Source: Tamarix chinensis
Lineage: Eukaryota > Streptophyta > Magnoliopsida > Caryophyllales > Tamaricaceae
DNA length: 64,000 nucleotides
Assembly: GCA_030549775.1 (NCBI GenBank)
Contig: CM060175.1
Coordinates: 15,329,212 to 15,393,211 of the forward strand
Direction of reading: 5' to 3'
A program made the position numbers and the translations under genes. The notes beneath the pieces are model-generated. The model made no database searches, had not been told where the DNA came from, and saw only the letters and a list, made by a program, of their open reading frames with translations. Positions 48,167 to 60,099 of the stretch are shown here, piece by piece; within the stretch, counting starts at the first letter, position 1; the number at the start of each line of letters is the position of its first letter.

Positions 48167-49024
48167 TGAAATACCCCAAACCTTAATTTTAGAAATTATG
48201 GCCAAAAAAGGATTTATGAGAAAAATTAATTAAATAAATTATTTTATTAAAATAAAAGGGAATTAATTAAGATAAATCAAGAAGAAAATAATAAATATTT
48301 TAATTAGGAAAAATTAGGGTGTTTTGCTCATTAAAAGGGAATTTAAGAAAAATTATTTGAAATAGCCTAAATTAATCTAAAAATGGATTTAATTATTATT
48401 TTTCTAAATATTATTATTTTAAATAATAATCTAAAAATACCAAAATATCCTAATTACCCCAGCCAACCTATTTTTTCCTTTTCCTTTCCCCTTTTCTTTT
48501 CTTTTCTTTTCTTTTTCTCCTTCTTTTCCCTTTTTCTTTCTTTCTCTCATCTCTCCTTTTCTTTTTCTTCCTCTTCTCCCTCGGATTGGGCCAGCCCGTG
48601 CAACCCAATCTCCTTTTTTTCCCTTGTCCTGTATGGCCCAAGGCCCGCCTCCCTCTTCCTCCGCTGACCGCCCGGTTTACCCCTCCTATTTTCTTTCTTT
48701 TCTTCTTGGACTGCCCACTCTAGCCTTCTTCTTCCTCCCCCCATGTGCGAAATGTAAAGTTGACCTACAACCTCGAATCTTGCTGGCAGCCACTAACTGC
48801 CGACTGGTCCGTCCCTTCCCTCTCTCCCCTGTTATTTTATTTCTCCTTTTCGACCCAACCAACCTCCTCTCCTCTCACACGTGCTCTACCCTACCTTTTC
48901 CCCTTTCCCCTGACCTAACTAACCCTGCCATGGTAGACCTGAGCCGTCTGCCACTACCTGTCGGCTTGGCTGGCACCTACCCCCTTTTGTCCTCTTCCCT
49001 CTATTGTTATACCCCTAATTGGCC

Positions 49025-49032
49025 TATAAATA
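49025..49032 (+). promoter_or_regulatory. TATA box of LTR D
   Basis: TATAAATA within GGCCTATAAATACCCC, 858 bp from the LTR start, the same distance class as in B and C. If transcription starts about 30 bp downstream, roughly 3.6 kb of the LTR is R plus U5, an unusually long transcribed leader. Confidence 0.7.
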
Positions 49033-49737
49033 CCCCATGGGCAGCCTTCATTGAGCTTTTGTTTTCGTAGCCCAAAAGTTTCCCCCTTTGTGCCACCTCC
49101 CGATCAAACAACCGTCCCATCGTCGTTGCCCAGCATCGCCACCGGAGCCACTCGCAAAACTGTCCCCTACATCACCCTCTACCAAACTAAGCCTCCCTCC
49201 TCCCTCGGTTTTCCCTGCACGAGCTACCTCGGCCGTGCAAAGCCCCCCTCTCGACCAGCCCCTCACCGACCGCCACTGCCCTTTGCACCATCGTCCACCA
49301 CCAATCTCACCACCAATCTCACCACAACCAACACCCTCTCTACCCTCCAAAACAACCAAGGGAGCTTCCTCTACCTCCCCATACCTCCCTCTCTTCCTTC
49401 CTCCCTCTCCTTCTCCCTTCTCCTCCCTCCACCACCTTTGGCCACCACACCCACCACCGTGCGCCGCCACCTTTGGTTGTACCACCACCTTTATTCCACC
49501 CCTCTCCACCTGAGGTACCTACCACCACCTCATTCTCCCTCTTCTAGCCTATACCATCATCTCTCAACCTCTTTTCTCTCTCTAACATAGCTGCCGCCAT
49601 CACCGTGTGTCACCGTTGGTGCCGCCACCATCTTTAGGTGGCACTCTAACTTTCCCAACCCCTAAACCCATTTTATACAAGTATTAGCTATTATTAATAA
49701 CATTAATGGTACCTTCCTTATTATTATTATTATTATT

Positions 49738-49773
<36 letters not shown>

Positions 49774-51616
49774 ATTATTGTTGTTATGTTATCATTATTA
49801 TTATTTAACCTAACTTTAGAAATATTTCTAACTAATGTTATTATTATTAAAGGTCTACAACTTTAGTATTATTATGATTATGATTATCATCATCATCATC
49901 ATCATCATTATTTTTCTTGCTAATACTATTAATACTAACTTTGGCCCATTATCACTTTTATTATTAGTGTAAATATTTGAACCCTTATATTACTATTACC
50001 ATTTCAGTTATTATTAGTATTATTATGCTTAACATTATTATTATTATTATTACTAATATCACTATTATTATTATCACTAGGGTTTGGGGTGATATTAGTA
50101 TTATCACTACAACTACCATTACTATTATCATTAGAAATATTGAAGCCATTACTTTTAATAATACGAATACCGCTATAATTACTTTAACATAAACCTTTGT
50201 AGCTACTAAGACCTATTTTGATTAATAATAGTATGATTAACTACTTTAGAGAATAATAACCCTACTTTTATTTATAAAACAACTATTACTATTATTATCC
50301 CTAATGGTAGGTTATGATAAGGGTAATGTAGGAATAATGGTAATTTTGGTAAGAGGGAGATTAACCCGTAGTATTTCCCTCTTATAGGTGAATCAAGTCA
50401 AAACCCTAAGGAGGCATAGGAATGTGCTCCAAGACCGGTATTGTATTGGGTAAGGATGTGGCTAAGAATAATTATATGTGTATTATGTGTCTTTTGTGCC
50501 ATGTGTTGTGCCATGTTGTGTACTTATGATTATGATGACTAACTACTTGTAGCACAACTTGGAGTTGAGGTATGCTTATGTGAATTCCTTATGGCATGTA
50601 TACCTTGATGATATATGTTGTGCTTATGATGTTATATGATGTAACCCTCTAAGACATGCATGCTATGATGTTTAATAATATGATATGGTGTGAAAGGATA
50701 AAAAGGAACAAATGGGAAATAAGTTTATTAAGGGGGCATGAGATTGACTTTATTATCTCATGATCCACGAGGGGAAAATTAAAAGGAGGTTATGATCAAA
50801 ATGAATGAGTGAAGTGAATCTTGCATGGGAAATTCCTAGGGTTTACATAGGATGGATGGAGTATGCATGGTGATTATATTTATGTGAGAAAAGTTATTTT
50901 AAGGCATAAGTAAGGTAAGGGGAGAGTGGTAAAGTGATTGGAGACTGAGGATGAAAAATAATATTTAGGTTGGTGTAAGGGTGTATAGGGGACCTAATTA
51001 GGGTTTGGGGAGGAAACCCTAATCTGGGGTAAAATGTGGAAATAAAAATAATTAAGGAAGAGTGGAGTATGGGATAAGAGTGGAAACTTATTATATGAGT
51101 GATGAGTATGGGTGCTACGAGAAGGAAGAGATGTTAGGTGAAAAATATATAGGTGACTTATAGGGGAAGAAAGGTGCTAGGGTTTGGAGTGACCAATTAG
51201 GGTTTCCCGGTCACATGTGAAATTGGTGAGTAAAGTGGTATGATTTTGGTTGAATCTAAATGAGATGAGGGGTTGGGTGATAAATAAAATAATGGTAGTG
51301 TAAGTAAGAGGAAGTTGGACCACATATGTCTAATTAGGGTTTCAATGGAAAACCTTAGAGAGAGCTAGTAAATGGATTTGGAGGTCATAAGGTGATGAGC
51401 CTTAACCTATACACTTAGGAGTTGGGTTTTCATTATGGGTAAATGAAAGGGGAAATGGAAGTTGAGGTGTGATAAGGGGCACAAGAGTCTCAAGATATAG
51501 GACCGACCCTCTTGGAAGGACAGAAGTAGAAGGTTGGTGATATGCATGTTAATGGTGAAATATTTATTGAATAAGATACTACCTATTTTAAGAGGAAGAC
51601 TGTTGAGCCTAGCCCA

Positions 51617-51965
51617 GACCGGTCCACAGGTAAATAATAGTGGCTAGGAGCTAGGAGGCCCTGGAGACTGGTCCACTGGTGAATAATAGTGGCTAGGAGC
51701 ATTTTGTCCTGCATGATTTCTGGTCCACCGGCTATAATAGTGGGGGATCCCATCCTCAAAAAACCAAACGTAATGATGATAAGACATAGGAAAGACACTA
51801 AGTAATTACAGTGAAAAACCATGTAAGTCTGGACCAAACTGGTCTACCGGTGAATAATAGTAGTCAGGAGCGTTTTGCCTTGGAGACTGGTCTACCAGCA
51901 ATAATAATGGTTAGGAGTGTTTTGCCCTGTATGTATTCTGGTCCACCGACTATAATAGCGGGGTT
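51617..51965 (+). repeat. Stem-loop module of LTR D (two blocks of three units)
   Basis: The units carry CTGGTCCACCGGCTATAATAG or diverged forms. Between them are AGGAGCATTTTGTCCT (pairs with one bulge) and weaker stems such as AGGAGTGTTTTGCCCT. Block 1 ends in GGGGGATCCC, block 2 in GGGGTTCCCGTACTC, mirroring LTRs A and C. Confidence 0.8.
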
Positions 51966-52690
51966 CCCGTACTCTCATGGATTGATAAAGAGTATGTGTG
52001 AAATGAGTATGATGACCAACGATTTAAATGATAAGTTACCTAGACTATAACCGGCCTTCATTATCTGTATTGTTGTATGTTGTGTATATGCTCATGCTTT
52101 TATTATATGCCTTACATGTTTGGCCTTAGCTGCATGGTTACCTTACTCAGTATGTAGCATAATGACCACCCGTTTCATGGGTGCTACTCATTCCCGCGAC
52201 AAAGGGACCAATATGAGTTTGTGTAGGTAGGAGATGATATCTTTGATGCCTACAACACTTACGAGGTATCAGGCAGGGTTGAGAGTTGAGCCTAGACTTA
52301 GCCTAGGGATCGAGAGTGACCGACTTGATTCTATCTTCATTTTATTTTTACCATGTATCGTTTTTATTCTAGTTATGTCCTATTATACTTTATTTTCTGT
52401 CATTGGACAACTTTAGATTCTTACTCCTTGGATTGTACCCCCTTTAACCACACTCTAATTTCTATCTGACGAACGAATCAGTTCTTTTATGAATTATCGC
52501 TTTAAGTATTGACTTGTGTTTGATTTTAATTCTTTTCAGCCTTAGCACTTGGTATTGGAACGATACGAGTGAACTGGTCTGGTACTAAGTGTGGTAGTAA
52601 TATCCTTAGAATTCACGGTTTTATATTTCACTTCTATTAAACATTTTCATTAAACGAAATTTTTTAGTAGTGAATTTTGGGAGTGTTATA

Positions 52691-52695
52691 TAAAT
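52691..52695. repeat. Target-site duplication TAAAT of LTR D (right)
   Basis: Directly follows GTGTTATA; identical to 48162-48166. Confidence 0.9.
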
Positions 52696-53989
52696 AATAA
52701 CATTAAAATATAGAAAATATATTATGAATTACACACCCTCAAGGGAGGCTATCTATGTACTAATTTAGGTCATTCTTTTTGCTTATCAAAATATTTCTTA
52801 AATGGTCTAATTGATGCATTTATAGAGACATATTAAATATATAGTATAATATGTGTCTCATGAAATAAATGTATTAAAGTTAGAAATCAATTAATAATCT
52901 ATCAACAACCTTTAGTGGATTGTCACATAATTTTCCCCTAATAAGTCAAACAAACGTAACATATTTTTTGATGAATGTAAAGTAATCAAACCTAATGTGA
53001 GTTGAAAAAGGAGGGGGGTGTAGCGAATAAATTGATGTGGAGTTGCTCTCATTGCTTGAACCATATTCCCCACCTAATATTTAAAGCCTCCATAGGACAT
53101 CACTTGAGAGCATAAGAATCTATGCTCGTGTTGATTATCCTCAAGTATAATTTTATCTTTTAAAAATCTATAATGAAATTATACATCAATTAAAATTTAT
53201 AATAATATTGATTAATATAGCTATATATTTAAAGTTAAATGAAATTATACCTCATGTATGTATTTATATGTTGGACTTATAGCCAGTCTCTAGCTAATAA
53301 ATGAAATCATCATCTGAAATATATATACACATTAATTTCTTTAGTCTTGAAAGTCAATTATGTTGATAATTTAGTTTCTATGCTCAAATATTTATTGTAC
53401 AAGATTTTATCCTAAAAAATCTTCATCTTATGAGACAACGCTTGATGTTTGATAAAATGTGTGTTGTACCTTGAACCTAATTCTTTTTTCGGCTCCCTAA
53501 GTTTATTCTCTCATTTTTCCCTAGAACTTAGATTCCTCTAAAAAATGTTACCACCCTAGTAAAAAGAAAGGAAAATAAATTAATAGATGATAATGAGCAA
53601 ATCAATTAATTTAACTCTCACTATTAATAATCACATCACTCCCTTAAGGATAACTAGATGCCACTATCATCCAAGTGTCTCCCCTATGAAGCATAAGAGA
53701 TCACGATCATCATCTTTCAAAATGAGTAACTTTATGAAAGTATATTTACTATGGATATTGATGTGAGTGACTTGAATAGTATCAAGCTCCAACAATCACT
53801 CCTAAAAGACATGAGTGGTTCCTTGGGTGGTAATAGCCCTATGTTATGATGTCTTAAGACTCTTTATATAGTCACACTATATTTAAGAGCTTCATCAATT
53901 TCATATATCTCAACTTCAAATACACGTTAAATAAGAAAATAATTAATAGCAAAGATATCACCTCAGATACTTCTAGGATAGGTTTAGTA
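52696..53989. other. AT-rich spacer
   Basis: No recognisable gene or repeat. It may belong to the decayed element that contributed the transposase fragment at 53990. Confidence 0.35.
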
Positions 53990-54268
53990 TTATAGGTTGT
54001 AGGTGTAGGCGTAGGAGTAGGTGATTATAATTATGTTAATAGTCAAGATGGATATCCTTTCATGCATGTACTTTTTCATTTTCTCCACAATCATTTGTTG
54101 GCTAACAGTTATCTCTAATTGGCTTGCTTTTAAAGTATCTACTTCAGCTCTTAGCCTGTTGACCTCTTCCTTAGGAGTGTGTAAACTAGAAAACTGTCCA
54201 AACGTACATGACAATGTGGTATAATGTGGTAGCCCTCTAACTCGACCATCATTTTCCTTAATCCCCAA
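53990..54268 (-). pseudogene. Fragment of a plant En/Spm-type (Ptta) transposase C-terminus
   Basis: The minus strand reads NDGRVRGLPHYTTLSCTFGQ, then TPKEEVNRLRAEVDTLKASQ and IVEKMKKYM. 'GRVRGLG...TP' followed by a Leu-zipper-like coiled coil is the typical end of the plant transposase Ptta/En/Spm family (transposase_24). The frame extends a few codons upstream (EILN, then a stop, then ALGIKE), which fits the family but is broken. The last 20 residues (ISILTINIIIITYSY...) are not conserved and may be out-of-frame read-through. No CACTA ends were found around it. Confidence 0.6.
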
Positions 54269-57200
54269 AGCTTAATTAAGGATTTCATTTCAGACACTTG
54301 TCGATGCTCTTGTCATCTGAACATCTTCCTATTAAAGAAATGATTGTAGTGAGGGGGTAAGAAATGATATGAAAATTGATGCATATGCTAAAAAAGTTGG
54401 CACATGCTTAATGGAAGATGATGGCTTATGGGATAATTGACAACCAAAAGTTAAAATGGAAAAAAACCGACGAGGAGTATGATAATATTTTATCTGATGT
54501 AGCGAAAGACCAAACACTCATAGCTACCACTCAAGGTTTCAACACTTGAGATAAAATTTATGATATTTTTCACTAAAAATAAAATTTTCACTCAACTTTG
54601 TATAGGGAGTACATAGGGAGCTCAAAAATCTATTTTTTAATTCAAGGGGGTAGTGTGTTGCATTGTGTTGAGGCCACCCATATTTATAGTAGCAGCCATG
54701 GTTACAACAAGTCCATTATACCCATCCCCTTTACCTATCTAGTTATATTCCAACCATTCTTTACTATCGAGTTATCTAATACAAGCTATCAAATAATTGG
54801 ATGAGAACTAAAATGAGGTCAGCCTATGTGTGGTAATTTGACAGCCATACCACAACATGGAGCTCTTTACATGCTGAAATGGTAGGTAATAAATAAAATT
54901 ACAAGTCACTTAATCATCTCCCATACCTAATCAATCATCTCCCATTCTTAGCGAATTAAAATAATCTAATTTGTTGACTTGGCTGACTTTCTTCACCTAC
55001 TCCACCATCCACTTGTCCTCCTTTTTCTTTTCTCTTTTTTTTTTATTTCAAATTTTGAAATCAGCCTGGGCTTGGGCTGATTTGGCTTCTTAGGTGGTAA
55101 AATACTTGGAAATAGCAATAAAATATTTGATTGGCCTTGGGCTTGATGTGCCATCATAGTTGGTTGGGCTTGGGGTTGGATAAGCTACCATAATTGGTTG
55201 TGTTTGGGCTGAATGTGCCACCATGCATGCATGGGCTAGTACTTCCACTTATTTCTCATATTCAACTAATTAATTTCATCCAAGTTAAGAGTATTTTGTG
55301 ATCCCCTAACTTAGGAAAATTAATTAGTGAAATATTATTATGAGATGCTCCTACATCAAAAATAATATTGAAAAGAATACAATGCTAAATCCTTACAATT
55401 TTATCAAAGATTTGTTAAGTTTGTTCATTGGTAGCCTTCTAAGTTTTTTTACCTGCCCTAACCTTCACCCAAACATCCACTCTAGTAGGAGTTACATATG
55501 GAGTGCCTTCTTTTTATTCATGGTCCTTTGCCTACATATAATTTAGAATAAATTTAAAAAAATTATTTACTATCATGTGAAACTAACAATAACTAAAACC
55601 TATTAACCAATAGCCTATATCACTACCGACTATGGCAAACAAAACCACCCAAAATACCCTAATATCTAAGTATCGATACCCCTATAGGGTTGTAACTCAC
55701 ATATAAAGTAAAGAGAGGGGTCTCACTAACACTCATAGGCAATAACACAAATGATATCCTAAGGAAGGCAACTACCGCACAAATCTGCCTTATAATTCAT
55801 CCCGATTCTACTCAAGGTGGATTATATACAACCATTAATCGATCTACCAATGATAGTCAACACAACTCCCAAAGGTGGACCCTAAAACCACTAACTAACC
55901 CATAATTAGTACAAAATACCCTTAATATCATATATTCTACTTATCACTTTAATTACTAAAAATATTAGATATATTATTAATCACCACCCCAAATTAAGAC
56001 CACACACCAATTCCAAGAAAAAGAATACTATTTATATACAGCTAAAAATAAATAAATATACTAAGAAGTTTATATTTAAAAACCAACTTTTTATTATTAT
56101 TATTATTAAATTTATGATTTATATTAATTTAATATTTTGAAGGTCAATTTAAAGATCAACGTCAATCAAAGACCCCAAATATCTTACTAAAAGCTTTTAA
56201 ATGTCAAATTACAAGTTTAACCCTAATATGCCATTAAATTAGAAATTATGAATAAAATAATGAACACACAATTACAAAATTTAATAATAAGAATAATCAA
56301 GCAATAAATAAAATGTTATAATTCAAAATTTTATTTAACAAATTATTTTATCATGTAATAAGAATAATATACCCCCAAACCCTAACAAAACTAACAATGA
56401 CATAAATTTTAGAATATAATGAAGTAGCTCCCAAAAGTTTTCACACTATTCGTTGAAGATATGAAGAGTACCTAGAAATACCAAAGATTTCATAAAGTTG
56501 CACCACAAAAGTGAAATTATAGATTTAACCTTTTTCATGCTAAAACTTAACTTAATCATAACTTTAATCATATAAAACCAAATCAAGAATTTAAACATAT
56601 CAATTCATACCTAAACAACCTAATTAATCCATTCAAATCATAAAAATGCATAAAAAATAAAGAACATGCAACTATGGAAAAAGGTCAATTATTACCAAAA
56701 CCATGCACAAAGCATCCAATTCAGCCATAATTAATTTAACTACTACAAAATTCTATCAACTTATAGCATAATTATATTTACCTAGATCCTATGATCCAAT
56801 TTTGAGTATAAAATCATCCTATGGATCAACTCTGTATACCTACTTGAAAACCTTGCACAAAAGTACCTAAAATATGTAGAAAAAAATAATAAATAACAAG
56901 AATTAAAGAAAGGAAAAAACATTAATGGAGAAAGAAGGGAAAATAGTTGGAATCCATGGAGAGAGAAATATAACAAAATATGGAAAAGAAAGGATGTTAG
57001 AAGAAAATATGGTGATGGTTTAGATGCTTAGGTAATAAAAGTAGAAAAAATAATTAAATTAATAGGGAAAATAGGGATAGAGTGGAAATTCCCCTTGGGT
57101 TATAAGGGGCTTGTTCCAAAATTTTAAAATTTATATGAAATTTTAGGATTAATTAGGTAATGTTTAGATAAAGTTTGGTGCCCAAAAGTTAAGTTTTGGT

Positions 57201-57584
57201 AGTTAATTGTATATAAAATTGGCATAATTAATCCATAAATTCTATAAATAATTTCACAATATTATGATTTTATTTTTCTATCAAATATTTTAAAATATAA
57301 TTATCCCCAAAGTTTTATGAACTTTTTTTTTTGGCTAAAACACTCGTTTCAAGGCTTAAAATACAAATAAGGGCAAAAAGGGAATGAATAATGGTTTTAC
57401 ATCAAAATCTATATTTAAAAGTTTGAAAAGGCCTTGAAGGAATAGAAAAATCTAAATGATCAAAATATGGTCAAGTTTGAATGATTTGAAATAAATTTGA
57501 TAACCAAATTTGGCTCAAAAGTTTTATAAAACTTGAAACCATAATAAGGGTTAAGAATTTCCAAGACTGGCTTAGAAATCTAGG
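54269..57584. other. AT-rich intergenic sequence, possible diverged LTR remnant
   Basis: No gene seen. Near 55055-55240 is a run of loosely repeated TTGGGCTTGGGCTGAATGTGC-like text. Between about 55560 and 57120 the minus strand has the general texture of the LTRs described here (for example GGGTGGTTTTGTTTGCC and purine-rich stretches near 56900-57000 on the plus strand), but I could not find termini or a target duplication. Confidence 0.3.
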
Positions 57585-59960
57585 GTTAACTAGCTCAAAC
57601 TGATAGACAGTAGCTCCAAGTATTTCCATTCCATTATGACAAAGAGAAAAATTTCCAAATATGTTCCCTCCATTAAAGATATTAATGATCAAATTCACAC
57701 AACTCAGTCAAGTATTTTTCGTACATTCCAAGACTTCTTCAAGCAACAATATGGAACCATTGTTGTCACCTTAGGAGAGTTATCTTCTGAGATTATCTAC
57801 AATGGGCCATTAATACCTATAGATGCAAATAGGGATCTCTTAAAGCCATTCACAATTAAGGAAGTCATAAAAGCTTTAGTATCTATTGGTAATGAAAAAG
57901 CCCCTAGAATAGACGGGTATAGTGCATTATTCTACAAGACAACTTGGAATATTATTAGTGAAGAAGTATGGCAGGCTATTAGAGAATTCTTTATAACTAA
58001 AGAGATGCCTACCACAAGAAATATAACTACCTTGAATATCATTCCCAAGGTTCCCAAATCTACTAGACCTAGGGATTATAAACTAATTTCATGTTGTAAT
58101 ACCCTTTATAAACTGATTGCCAAAGTGACCACAACCCTAGCTACCCGGTATAGTAGGAAAAGCCCAAGCTGCATTCATTACAAGGAGGTCCATAGGGGAT
58201 AATATTCTTATATCCTCTAAGCTTGTTCACAGGTATCAAAACAAGCATTTTTCTCCTAGATATATGATAATATTAGATATTAAAAAGGCTTATGATTCTA
58301 TAAGATGGGAGTTCTTGGAGAAGATGTTACTAAGCTTAAACTTCCCAGTACATTCTGTCAAAATGATCATGAGTTGTGTAACTATTGTGAGCTACTCCCC
58401 ATTTCTAAATGGTTTAATACGCCCTCCATTTAAAGAATACAAAGGTCTAAGATAGGGTGATACCATTTCACCCTACTTGTTGGTGATTGTGATGGATTAT
58501 TTTCACCAAGAAGTAGTTAAATTATGGCAAAATTAATTGTTTCATCCACACCCAAAGTGTAATAAGGTCAAGTTAATCTCACTTATGTTTGCTGATTATA
58601 TTTTTCTCTTTTTTAGATGTGATATTCCTATTGTGATGATTTTGTATGAGACTTTCATGAATTTTTTAGAGATATATTTTTTTTAGCTTAATGCTAATAA
58701 GAGCTCCATTTATTATTGTGGTTCTATGGATGAAGTGACTAAAAAATCTCTATTTAAGCTATTGCATATACCACTATGGACCCTTCCAGTTAGATACTTA
58801 GGGTTGTCCCTTACCGGTAGCTCCTTAAAATTTGTGGAGCATAATGAAATCCTAGAGAAATTCATTGCAAGATTCAGCTCTTGGAGTACCTGATTCCTTA
58901 GCTATGCGGGGAGACTACAACTAGTTAAATCTGTCCTTTTTGGTATATAAGCCTATTAGAGCCTCATGTATTTGATACTAAAAAAGGTTATTACTGCTAT
59001 GAATGAGAGATGTAGATCCTTTCTATGGGATGGCAATCGTTAGAATACAAAAATGCCTCGTTGCATGGGATACTATTTGTAGGCCTAAGCAAGAAGGTGG
59101 TCTTAGTCTATTTAATCTTGAATGGTGGAATGTTGTAGCTATGGAAAGAATTCTTTGGAACTTACACCTAAAGAAGGACACTTTATTGGTTAAATGGATA
59201 CACACATACTTCATGAAAGGTAGAGATCTACAGAATGTGCCAAATTCTATGTCTATATCGTAGTGTTTCAGGAGATTATTGAAAATCATAAATTTAATAT
59301 GGCTAATACTTAATTTCAATGCACAAGACCAAGAAGTTAATCTAGTGGAATACAATATTTTGAAGGTATATAATGCATTGAGAACTCCTAGTGAAATGGT
59401 AGAATGGTATAAGGTGGTGTGGAATCCTATCTCTATACCTCCACCTATGGTTTACGATTCATAAAAGATTAGCTACTAAGGACAGAATGAAAGCAATGGG
59501 ACTCAATGTGGATGATACATGTGCATTGTGTGAAACCAATTTGTTCTTTGATTATTCTTACTCTAAACACGTCTGGTTACCTTTGGTCAGTAATTTTAGG
59601 TTTGGTCATGATGCTACCTCTTTGAATGTGGTATTGAGATGGATGTAACGAGGTAGCCAAGGTCTATTTTATAGGAGGTATGTGCTTCATTATTTGTATT
59701 AAATGACTACATATAATTTATGGCGCCAAAGAAATCATAGAATCTTCCATCAAAATAGATGTGAACCACAACATATATTTCACTTGATTGTCAAGGAGTT
59801 AGCCATTAGGATAACTAGTATGACCTATTGTAAATCGTATAAATCATTAGTGGCTCATGTTGATAGCTTGATATAGCTTATGTTTGGTATTTTGATTCTT
59901 CTAGTGTACTTAATGATCTATTTTTGGAAGTAATAATATTTCACTTACTTACCAAAAAAG
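57585..59960 (+). pseudogene. L1-type LINE reverse transcriptase, 5'-truncated and broken
   Basis: The coding text starts upstream of the first ATG with SSKYFHSIMTKRKI, the usual 'KYFHxxxxxRR' start of the linker before the reverse transcriptase; the endonuclease domain is missing. At 57636-58202 are LKPFTIKEVIKAL, then APRIDGYSALFYK (usual 'SPGPDGF'), TTLNIIPKVPKSTRPRDYKL and ISCCNTLYKLIAKV. At 58264-58455 is motif A, LDIKKAYDSIRWEFLEKM, then LIRPPFKEYKGLR, followed by a stop where Q is expected before GD. The catalytic box at 58588-58599 reads FADY rather than FADD. Later come LVKSVLFGI, a GGLSLFNLEWWNVVAMER segment (59003-59263), and a zf-RVT-like end, RLATKDRMKAMGLNVDDTC, near 59470-59525. 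Many stops and frameshifts; not functional. Confidence 0.88.
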
Positions 59961-60099
59961 GGGATTAAGATTTCAAAATGAAATAATTTAAAAAATGGAA
60001 TGAAAGTTTAAGGAATGTAATAGATCAAACTTTAAATAATTTTTCTTATATTTATAATAATAAACACACTTTAAAAAACTAGGGTATTTTAACTAATCA

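Larger units (their letters stand above)
48167..52690 (+). mobile_element. Solo LTR D (uninterrupted, 4524 bp)
   Basis: It begins TGAAATACCCCAAACCTTAA and ends TTTTGGGAGTGTTATA, with a perfect TAAAT duplication. This is the uninterrupted reference copy of the family. Order: AT-rich start; pyrimidine-rich then C-rich zone (48470-49640); TATAAATA at 49025; ATT/GTT tract (49690-50280); a conserved stretch with GAGGGAGATTAACCC and GTGCTCCAAGACCGG (50354-50440); diffuse G-rich text (50700-51500); two stem-loop blocks (51617-51745, 51832-51965); a conserved 'CACCCGTTTCATGGGTGCTA' hairpin-like segment (52167); and the conserved 3' end starting CAGCCTTAGCACTTGG (52538). No coding domain. The proline-rich frames at 48624-49590 are artefacts of base composition. 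Confidence 0.9.
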
